Of a stretch of DNA of 12,246 nt, positions 7,399 to 12,246 are shown in pieces. A model generated the notes under the pieces. The model saw only the letters and a program-made list of their open reading frames with translations. It did not search any database and had not been told where the DNA came from. The DNA comes from Rikenellaceae bacterium (GTDB taxonomy: Bacteria; Bacteroidota; Bacteroidia; Bacteroidales; UBA932), in contig CAAGIG010000082.1 in the NCBI GenBank assembly GCA_900769885.1, positions 1-12,246 of the forward strand, written 5' to 3'. Made by a program: the position numbers and the translations under genes. The first letter of the stretch is position 1, and each line of letters starts with the position of its first letter.

Positions 7399-8556
7399 TT
7401 ACGACCAGGCGTCGTATCGGCCGTCGTCGTCGGTTGGTTCATCTTCGTCGTCCAATGCTATTTGGGTGGCGAGTTTTTCGTAGGTGGGGAGATAGTATTG
7501 CTCAATTTCTGCTGCGTATTCTGTCAGCTGTCCCTCTTTGTAAAGTTCCACACATCTTTCTAGCATTGAAAGAGAGCCGCAGCGGGCACCTTTAATTGCA
7601 CAAAGGTCGAGCAGGTCGTTTTGGATTTCCCCTCTGTCAACTAACTTTGTCTCAAGCATAACGTACATCGCTTCGTAACATTCGGCACAGTTATGCAGGC
7701 CCCCTTTTGCGTATGATCTCCAGGCAGCTTCGTAATCGACAGGAGTGTCGTAAATACCTGTGCGATAGATATGTCCAAGCCACAGAGCAGATTCTCCAAC
7801 CCCGTAAGTTGCACAACTTTCAAATCCTTCCCTTAGAATTCCTGCCAGATTTTCTTTCTCCTCGGGTGAGGCGTCTTTCATCTCGTACCATTCCGCTCCA
7901 TTGTTCCTGAGCATCAGATACATTGATAAAGTATCCCCTTTTTGTATTCCTTCTGCCAATCTTTCACAATATTGTTCGATGTTGACCAATTCATAGTTGT
8001 CATCATAGCCTTCCGCAGTGGCAAGATTGCTGATGGCATATGTCGCTCCGGCATTGACCGCTTTTTCATACCAGGGTTTTGCAGCAGCCAGACCTTCAGT
8101 CATTTCTACAGCAATACCTTTGAGATTGAACCAGATAGGATTGTCATTCTCTTTGATCAGCTCATCCAATATTTCAATTGCTTTGGATGGATTTTGCTCA
8201 ATGCCGCATTTTCCCTCAATAAGATTTTCAATCTGAACTTTTGCTGCATATTCACTTTTTTGCTCAAGCCCTTTTTCAATCAATTCGCGGGCTGTAGAGT
8301 AATTTACAGGCTCAAGATCCCCTTCGCGAATCATCACAGCAATTGCAATATCTGCGTCAATGACTCCTTCGGCCTGCGCCTTCAGGAGCAATGTGTAAGC
8401 ACTCTCTATAAATCCTTCAAAATCTCTCCAGGTCAATTGGATTTGAGCAAGTTTATAACAGGACTCAGGGTCTCCTTCCGAGGCTTTTTGTTCAATCTGT
8501 TCAATTTCTTCTTCGGAAATCTGTCGGATTTCCCATTCATTGATAAATCGTCTCAT
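7399..8556 (-). CDS. Sel1/TPR-like helical repeat protein
   Basis: A 385-residue acidic protein with no signal peptide or membrane segment, probably cytoplasmic. It is built from alpha-hairpin repeats of the Sel1/tetratricopeptide type. Recognisable units include EGDPESCYKLAQIQ (about 28-41), AKPWYEKAVNAGATYAISNLA (about 160-180) and DYEAAWRSYAKGGLHNCAECY (about 275-295), with repeated Ala/Gly/Tyr at the helix-packing positions. Such proteins are scaffolds for protein-protein contacts; a partner cannot be read from the sequence. The C-terminus is a short Asp/Glu-rich tail. The ATG at 8556 directly follows the leader segment shared with the AAA gene. Codon use is more GC-rich than in the TIR block. 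Confidence 0.7.
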   Translation of the reverse strand: MRRFINEWEIRQISEEEIEQIEQKASEGDPESCYKLAQIQLTWRDFEGFIESAYTLLLKAQAEGVIDADIAIAVMIREGDLEPVNYSTARELIEKGLEQKSEYAAKVQIENLIEGKCGIEQNPSKAIEILDELIKENDNPIWFNLKGIAVEMTEGLAAAKPWYEKAVNAGATYAISNLATAEGYDDNYELVNIEQYCERLAEGIQKGDTLSMYLMLRNNGAEWYEMKDASPEEKENLAGILREGFESCATYGVGESALWLGHIYRTGIYDTPVDYEAAWRSYAKGGLHNCAECYEAMYVMLETKLVDRGEIQNDLLDLCAIKGARCGSLSMLERCVELYKEGQLTEYAAEIEQYYLPTYEKLATQIALDDEDEPTDDDGRYDAWS

Positions 8557-8576
8557 AAAATGGTTTCAATATTGTG

Positions 8577-8584
8577 CAAAGTTA
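8577..8584 (-). promoter_or_regulatory. -7 box of the Sel1-like gene
   Basis: On the - strand this reads TAACTTTG, a match to TAnnTTTG. No TTTG is present 19 nt upstream (ATAA instead). The following leader, TTTGCACAATATTGAAACC and then ATTTTATG, resembles the AAA gene leader closely. Confidence 0.5.
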
Positions 8585-8761
8585 TAAAAAATCGGTAGAA
8601 TCGTTATTTTCTACATTGGAAGAGGGTTTTTATATATTTTACCAGACTTTCATTTAAAGTGTTGATTTTTTTTCTGAATTTTGTTCAGGAATTTTACAAT
8701 GCGAACATCCTATTCGTGTCACAAAAATACTTTTGTAGCAGTGATTAAAATTGAAATTGCT

Positions 8762-8972
8762 ATGAAAAATTTGAAGTTGATGAAGGAAGAGTTCATTGCT
8801 CCACGATGCTTGTAAAGCAGATATTTACAAGCAGGTCATTAAGAAATATAAAAATAAGCATGGCGTATGGGAAGACAAGCCGGGGTATGATGTCGATTAC
8901 AGTAATTTTCCTCTTGTTTCGCTTATTCAGGCGGCTGATAACCTTGCCGCTACCTTATTGGAACGGGAGTAA
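8762..8972 (+). pseudogene. Decayed HD-domain phosphohydrolase-like gene (frameshift plus internal deletion)
   Basis: An ATG at 8762 opens a short frame (MKNLKLMKEEF...) that stops at 8815. The adjacent +1 frame, from about 8793 to the TAA at 8970-8972, reads SLLHDACKADIYKQ, then HGVWEDKPGYDVDYSNFPL, then VSLIQAADNLAATLLERE. From memory, these are the metal-binding HD motif and the end of a Bacteroides-type HD-domain protein. In intact members the FPL segment is followed by GHGEKS and a long helical region before a PLVSLIQAAD-type C-terminus. Here both PL segments are fused, so a large internal piece is missing, as is most of the N-terminal part. A TACTTTTG -7-like box lies at 8728-8735. Identification rests on remembered family motifs. 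Confidence 0.7.
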
Positions 8973-9109
8973 TTTAAAACCAGTACATAAAACACTAAAG
9001 TTATGATTAAATATTTTAGAATATTCCAGCTGAGGACTGCAGCAAAATGCCGGCGTCTCCTTCTTGGGAAAAGGATTGCAAAGGTAGTAAATAAATTGCT
9101 GAAAACTTA
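8973..9109. other. Non-coding spacer between the HD relic and the toxin-antitoxin operon
   Basis: I see no RNA gene, clear promoter or repeat here. A + frame starting MIKYFRIFQLRTAAKC at 9003 runs on antisense to the antitoxin gene and is not believable. Confidence 0.4.
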
Positions 9110-9421
9110 TCAGTATGTCAATGTTAATTTCAAACCAACTGCCTCCGAAATCATAATGAATGTGGAGAGCTGCATATCGGTTTCCCCTTTTTCGAGCATA
9201 GCAACATACTCACGTTTTTTGCCAATCTTGTCAGCAAGTTGCTGTTGGGTGATTCCGGCTGATTTGCGGGCATTTTTCAACACTTCTGCATAATACCAGG
9301 CTCGAGACTTCGCATCGAACTCATCACGCGAAGCAGTACCCTTTGCTCCGTACTCATCGACAAACATATCCTCTGTGGTAGGAAGGTGTTTGAGTTTGTT
9401 AATGTCAATCTTAGGTCTCAT
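9110..9421 (-). CDS. higA: HigA-type antitoxin, XRE-family HTH
   Basis: A 103-residue protein encoded downstream of the toxin with a 4-nt ATGA overlap, which suggests translational coupling. Residues about 45-103 form a Cro/C1 (XRE) helix-turn-helix: LKNARKSAGITQQQLADKIG, then KREYVAMLEKGE as the recognition region, then a STFIMISEAVGLKLTL tail. The N-terminal part (KIDINKLKHLPTTEDM, then EYGAKGTASRDEF) is the toxin-binding extension found in this HigA subgroup. It would neutralise the toxin and repress the operon, probably through the inverted repeat upstream of the toxin gene. The toxin-before-antitoxin order is the HigBA arrangement. Confidence 0.88.
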   Translation of the reverse strand: MRPKIDINKLKHLPTTEDMFVDEYGAKGTASRDEFDAKSRAWYYAEVLKNARKSAGITQQQLADKIGKKREYVAMLEKGETDMQLSTFIMISEAVGLKLTLTY

Positions 9422-9750
9422 TGCTGTAAACTGTTTAGAATTTGTTCTGCTTTTTGTATTTCCTTCTTGTAGTCTTTTGTAGACTTCTTTATAAAACCAT
9501 TCAAGAGAAGTATCTGTTCTGCTTCAATAAAGTTCTCGTGGTCAATGGTAAAGAGAATAACCCTATACTCATTCCCTACTGAAATTCGTAACTCATAGAA
9601 ATCAGTATCTACAAGTTTCTTTACCAACTTGGTATTTACTACCCTTATATCAGCCAAAATGTTCATAGCATATTTGACTTTGTTCTGAACATTTGCAGGC
9701 AGCGAGTTGTAAAACTTATCGAATTCAGTACTTCTTATCATAGTTCTCAT
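9418..9750 (-). CDS. higB: HigB/RelE-superfamily toxin (Gp49-like)
   Basis: A 110-residue basic protein of the phage-derived Gp49-like/HigB family, most likely a ribosome-dependent mRNA interferase. The diagnostic stretch is YELRISVGNEYRVILF (about 52-67), followed by ILLLNGFIKKSTKDYKKEIQ with the usual Lys pair and a C-terminal helix ending in AEQILNSL. Length is normal for the family. It may start at ATG 9750 or at the in-frame ATG 9741; no strong RBS decides. It precedes its antitoxin gene with a 4-nt overlap. The pair lies between two relic genes, which is typical of an accessory or mobile segment. Confidence 0.88.
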   Translation of the reverse strand: MRTMIRSTEFDKFYNSLPANVQNKVKYAMNILADIRVVNTKLVKKLVDTDFYELRISVGNEYRVILFTIDHENFIEAEQILLLNGFIKKSTKDYKKEIQKAEQILNSLQQ

Positions 9751-9752
9751 CT

Positions 9753-9783
9753 TGCAAATGTAATATATTTGTTACATTTTGCA
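9753..9783. promoter_or_regulatory. Inverted-repeat operator of the higBA operon
   Basis: TGCAAATGTAA (9753-9763) and TTACATTTTGCA (9772-9783) are inverted copies differing by one extra base, around an 8-nt centre. The repeat lies 3 nt upstream of the toxin start codon. A TTATTTTG near-consensus -7 box on the - strand (9789-9782) overlaps its outer edge. This suits autorepression by the XRE antitoxin. Confidence 0.55.
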
Positions 9784-9818
9784 AAATAAATGCCATAAAA
9801 AGTCTACGTTACTTTTAA

Positions 9819-10037
9819 ATCAAACAATGTGACTATAATTACCGATATATAATAGAAAATGCAATACGCCCAAATGCAGTAGGACGCAATAACAATCTAT
9901 TATGTATAAATCATACTCTTGTCAAATCAGCTAGTGCCTATTCGCTTTTCAGTAGTTGTAATGTTCATTGCGTTGATGCACAATTTTCCTGGTCGGGAAT
10001 ACTATTACTACGCCAATTGCAGGAATATCCGGAATGA
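9819..10037 (+). pseudogene. IS66-family transposase C-terminal remnant
   Basis: This open stretch without a start codon reads DYNYRYIIENAIRPNAVGRN and continues LLCINHTLVKSASAYSLFSSC, NVHCVDAQFSW and RQLQEYPE before TGA TAA at 10035-10040. It follows the conserved IS66 (TnpC) C-terminal pattern DNN-IENAIRP-ALGRKN-LF-G-H-A-YSL-C---G-DP--WL---L--IP. Several consensus residues are lost: RKN has become RNN, and the Gly of the G-H step is gone. All upstream transposase domains are absent and I found no matching terminal inverted repeats, so it is a dead fragment. Confidence 0.65.
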
Positions 10038-10104
10038 TAACAGAAGTTTTTCAAAAAACATCAAGCTAACTTGGCATCCATCACAAACCGCAGAATTTGT
10101 TTCT

Positions 10105-10236
10105 TTACATCAATAGCTCTTTCAAGTATTTTTCAAAGTCATTGAAGCAACTGTGCCAGGCACTTGAACTGGGGTGATAGGGTTTTATGAGTGCTGTTTC
10201 GTTGGTGGGAGATAAGTAAGTGCAAATTTCTTTGTA
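10105..10236 (-). pseudogene. Orphan C-terminal coding fragment, unknown family
   Basis: This - strand frame has no start codon and ends at TAA (10107-10105). It encodes about 43 residues with protein-like composition, including ETALIKPYHPSSSAWHSCF and a helical NDFEKYLKELLM end. An in-frame stop lies immediately upstream, and the promoter of the divergent ATPase gene begins there, so this looks like the end of a gene cut off by rearrangement. The family is not recognised. It may also be chance, as it is short. Confidence 0.3.
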
Positions 10237-10263
10237 TTAAATTGAAAATGATTCATATCTTTG
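10231..10263 (+). promoter_or_regulatory. Promoter of the DUF234-type ATPase gene
   Basis: TATCTTTG at 10256-10263 matches the Bacteroidetes -7 box TAnnTTTG. TTTG at 10231-10234 is a -33 candidate with a slightly long 21-nt spacer. Initiation is expected near 10270, about 19 nt before the ATG. Confidence 0.55.
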
Positions 10264-10269
10264 TATCAT

Positions 10270-10285
10270 CGTAACAGCTGTTACG
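10270..10285. promoter_or_regulatory. Perfect 16-nt palindrome at the predicted transcription start
   Basis: CGTAACAG (10270-10277) is followed directly by its exact reverse complement CTGTTACG (10278-10285), ending 3 nt before ATG 10289. Its position on the expected start site suits a repressor operator. In RNA it could fold only poorly, because there is no loop. Confidence 0.55.
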
Positions 10286-10288
10286 GTA

Positions 10289-11641
10289 ATGGATATTACG
10301 ATAGATATTGCAGATATGAGATTTTTTGATAGGAAAGCTGAATTTGAAAAGCTACGAGAAATTGAAGAGATTTCTCACGATGTTGCTCAGTTTACCATTA
10401 TTACAGGAAGACGTCGCATTGGTAAAACAGAGATGGTTAAGAAGTTTTATGAGAACAAGACCATTCTTTATTTCTTTGTTGCCCGCAAGGCAGAAACCGA
10501 TTTGTGCGATATATTCATTGATGAGATTCGTACAAAGCTCAATATCCCGATGCCTGATGCGAAGGGGGTGAGATTTGCTGTAATCTTCAAGTATATTATG
10601 GAGCTATCGCTAACCCGGCATATTACTCTCTTTATTGATGAGTTCCAGGATTTCTACAGGGTTAACCCATCAATATATTCAGATATGCAGAATATATGGG
10701 ATAGCTACAAGGGCAATGCTCATATCAATCTTATAGTGGCAGGCTCTGTGAATACTTTGATGAACAAGATATTCAAGGATAAGAAACAACCGCTATTTGG
10801 CAGGCAAACTGATACTATACACGTCCGTCCATTCAGACCGTCAGTATTAAAAGAAATAATGGCAGAATATTGCCCAGGATACAAAAAGTCTGACTTGTTG
10901 GCTCTCTATGCCTTGACAGGAGGAGTTGCTAAATATGTTGAGTTACTCATAGATAGGAAAAAGTTTACTGAGAAGAAGATGCTAGATATGTTCTTTGAAC
11001 GTGACTCATATTTCTTGCCAGAGGGTAAAAATATGCTTGTGGATGAATTTAGCAAGGACTACGGTATCTATTTCTCAATACTGACACTTATTGCTTACGG
11101 TCGAAATACACGAAATGAATTACAAAATACTCTCAATATAAAAGAGTTGTCCGGTTACTTGAAAAATTTGAGCGAGGAGTATGGTTTGATAAGCAAGATG
11201 CAACCTCTATACGAAAAGTCAAGCAACAAGAATGTTCACTACTCGATCAACGACCAGTTTCTGAAATTCTGGTTCCGTTTCATATACAAATATTCACACA
11301 TCATTGAGGCTGGCGGTAATGACAAATTGCGAACGATAGTTGAGCGTGACTTTTCTACATTCAGCGGTAAATCTCTCGAAAGCTACTTTATTGAAGTAAT
11401 GAAAGAGTCTGGTGAATATACCCGCCTTAGATATTGGCACGACCGCAAGGGAGAAAATGAAATCGATATAGTTGCCGAAGACGAGCTGGAAAACAAGATA
11501 GAATTTATCGAAGTCAAGCGTCAAGAGAAAAATTTTGATGAAGCAGTATTAAGAGCCAAATCAGAGTTGTTCCTCAAAGCAGTTGGCACATTCAAGAACT
11601 ATGAGTTTATTTATAGAGGACTCTCAATAGAGGATATGTAG
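10289..11641 (+). CDS. AAA ATPase with C-terminal DUF234 PD-(D/E)XK-like domain
   Basis: A 450-residue member of the archaeal-type ATPase_2/DUF234 family. After RFFDRKAEFEKL, where many members begin, comes Walker A GRRRIGKT (residues 40-47). Walker B LFIDEFQDF has Asp117-Glu118. A winged-helix-like middle part (about 250-330) includes YSINDQFLKFWFRFIY. The C-terminal DUF234 region has an apparent PD-(D/E)XK core: Asp393 in ENEIDIV and Glu408-Val-Lys410 in FIEVKR. It probably uses ATP; DNA cleavage is not shown, and the family has no settled role. ATG 10289 is the first start. ATG 10316, just before RFFDRK, fits family ends better and cannot be excluded. It stands alone, with its own promoter and palindrome. 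Confidence 0.85.
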   Translation: MDITIDIADMRFFDRKAEFEKLREIEEISHDVAQFTIITGRRRIGKTEMVKKFYENKTILYFFVARKAETDLCDIFIDEIRTKLNIPMPDAKGVRFAVIFKYIMELSLTRHITLFIDEFQDFYRVNPSIYSDMQNIWDSYKGNAHINLIVAGSVNTLMNKIFKDKKQPLFGRQTDTIHVRPFRPSVLKEIMAEYCPGYKKSDLLALYALTGGVAKYVELLIDRKKFTEKKMLDMFFERDSYFLPEGKNMLVDEFSKDYGIYFSILTLIAYGRNTRNELQNTLNIKELSGYLKNLSEEYGLISKMQPLYEKSSNKNVHYSINDQFLKFWFRFIYKYSHIIEAGGNDKLRTIVERDFSTFSGKSLESYFIEVMKESGEYTRLRYWHDRKGENEIDIVAEDELENKIEFIEVKRQEKNFDEAVLRAKSELFLKAVGTFKNYEFIYRGLSIEDM

Positions 11642-11820
11642 TTTTGGGGACTGTTTTTGAATCCGGTACAATTTAAGTAGCTATCCAAAAAGCAGGTTTT
11701 CTGCGCTGGAAAGTTTTACCCTTTGTTTTTGGTTTTGTGCTGAAAATATTTTAAATTTGCGTTAATAGCAAGGTGAAAAAATGTAATTAAAGCAAAGAAA
11801 AATTATTATAATTCATACAT
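11642..11820. other. AT-rich intergenic stretch after the ATPase gene
   Basis: The only structure noticed is a small GCAG-GTTTT-CTGC hairpin near 11690-11703, without a T-run. No gene is supported. Confidence 0.3.
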
Positions 11821-11843
11821 AAGTAGATAGTGTTTGTGACTAT

Positions 11844-12005
11844 CCTTGACTCTCAAATTTCCACAATTAACTCATTATGAGTATGAACCAATCAAGGCTA
11901 AGTCGTCAAATGCCGTATTTGTTACGGCGTGGAATGACTTGTTAGATTGGTGGGCGTGGAAACCCGAGAGTCAAGCAAGGAATAAGTTCCGCGCCTTTTC
12001 ATTTT
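11844..12005 (+). ncRNA. Candidate structured small RNA, copy 1
   Basis: The sequence folds into a closed, branched structure with near-perfect stems. CTTGACTCTC/GAGAGTCAAG pair over 10 bp (11845-11854/11966-11975). After a 3x3 internal loop, TTTCCAC/GTGGAAA pair (11858-11864/11956-11962). A side hairpin ACTCA-TTA-TGAGT lies at 11870-11882. ACCAATC/GATTGGT pair (11887-11893/11945-11951), AAGTC/GACTT pair (11900-11904/11936-11940), and the apical hairpin GCCGTA-TTTGT-TACGGC is at 11912-11928. A TAnnnTTTG box (11828-11836) ends 8 nt before the first stem. GCGCC followed by TTTTCATTTT (11991-12005) could end the transcript. There is no coding frame. I cannot match it to a named RNA family. Confidence 0.6.
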
Positions 12006-12097
12006 GCTGTATTTGAATTTAATAATCCGTAAACAATAAAAAAGAAGGAAGAATATTTTTATATCAGACATATTAGCTAGTTGACATTTGTAACTGA

Positions 12098-12244
12098 ACT
12101 TGACTCTCAATTTCCACAACATTCTCGCAAGAGAAAACCAATCAAGAAAAGTTGCTGATGCTGTATTCTGTATGGCGTAGTACCTCTTGTTGTGTATCGA
12201 GGCTTTTGGAGTCTTGTTTTGACAACTTGGGGCTGCGCTTTTTT
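12098..12244 (+). ncRNA. Candidate structured small RNA, copy 2 (diverged tandem paralogue)
   Basis: The 5' half repeats copy 1: CTTGACTCTCAA, TTTCCACAA and AACCAATCAAG occur in the same order and spacing. The side hairpin is now TTCTC-GCAA-GAGAA (12122-12135), with a different sequence but perfect pairing. The apical hairpin GCTGTA/TATGGC (12160-12165/12171-12176) keeps pairing through G-U wobbles. GACTC/GAGTC of the closing stem survives (12102-12106/12209-12213). CACAAC/GTTGTG (12115-12120/12189-12194) replaces the second stem, and the ACCAATC partner is lost. A GACATTTG -7-like box (12083-12090) sits 8 nt upstream of the repeat, exactly as in copy 1. GCGC plus six T (12235-12244) ends the unit, next to the window end. 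Confidence 0.5.
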
Positions 12245-12246
12245 GA

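Noticed and set aside
7942..8598. 218-codon + strand frame antisense to the Sel1-like gene
   Set aside because: It is Phe/Ser-rich without any domain and is the mirror of an acidic helical repeat protein on the other strand.
8806..9006. + strand 66-codon frame starting MLVKQIFTSRSL
   Set aside because: It is the shifted reading of the HD-domain relic; the protein-like signal lies in the frame ending at 8972.
9003..9293. + strand frame starting MIKYFRIFQLRTAAKC
   Set aside because: It runs antisense across most of the antitoxin gene, which is certain, and shows no domain. Only the first 100 or so bases are free of overlap.
11922..12122. Small - strand frame over the tandem RNA copies
   Set aside because: It overlaps the conserved stems of copy 1 and the promoter of copy 2; the conservation between copies follows RNA pairing and not codons.
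11844..12244. CRISPR array, attC sites or hammerhead ribozyme as an explanation of the tandem repeat
   Set aside because: There are only two units with diverged interiors, no short regular repeat-spacer pattern, no attC core sites recognised, and no complete CTGANGA plus GAAA hammerhead core (only a stray CTGATG in copy 2).

Overview
The window looks like a piece of a Bacteroidales chromosome (Bacteroides/Prevotella-like, phylum Bacteroidota). The clues are promoter-like TAnnTTTG -7 boxes upstream of several genes, weak Shine-Dalgarno sites, a FISUMP-type domain, DUF1703-type and DUF234-type AAA ATPases, a relic of a Bacteroides-type HD-domain protein and an IS66 relic. All family names come from reading motifs by eye; no search was run.

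Region 1 (1-5731, all + strand) is a TIR-centred signalling or defence block. A gene cut by the window start encodes a TIR domain fused to a FISUMP (C-type-lectin-like) domain. Its 3' end has the composition and residue pattern of a diversity-generating-retroelement (DGR) variable region. After a hairpin- and repeat-rich spacer comes a two-gene operon with a 6-nt gap. Its first gene is a membrane protein built like a Castor/Pollux-type RCK-gated ion channel, with two Rossmann/RCK-like modules and a C-terminal ryanodine-receptor (RyR) domain. Its second gene is a TIR + coiled-coil + zinc-ribbon + polytopic membrane protein. TIR domains commonly make or cleave NAD-derived nucleotides, and RCK and RyR domains are plausible sensors of such molecules. 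The attractive inference is therefore a TIR-signal-gated membrane channel system, possibly anti-phage. This is a hypothesis, not a demonstrated function.

Region 2 (5764-8556, - strand) carries an AAA-ATPase/PD-(D/E)XK protein convergent with region 1 and a Sel1/TPR-like repeat protein. Both have very similar short leaders next to Bacteroidetes-type -7 boxes.

Region 3 (8600-10288) is decayed accessory DNA. It holds a frameshifted and internally deleted HD-domain gene, an intact HigB-HigA-type toxin-antitoxin pair with an operator-like inverted repeat, a degenerate IS66 transposase C-terminus, and a short orphan coding fragment on the - strand.

Region 4 (10289-12246) starts with a second, unrelated AAA ATPase (DUF234 type), whose predicted transcription start sits on a perfect 16-nt palindrome. 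It ends with two tandem, diverged copies of a roughly 150-nt structured element. Each copy has a similar promoter-like box and a terminal U-run, and they look like paralogous small RNAs that I cannot assign to a known family.
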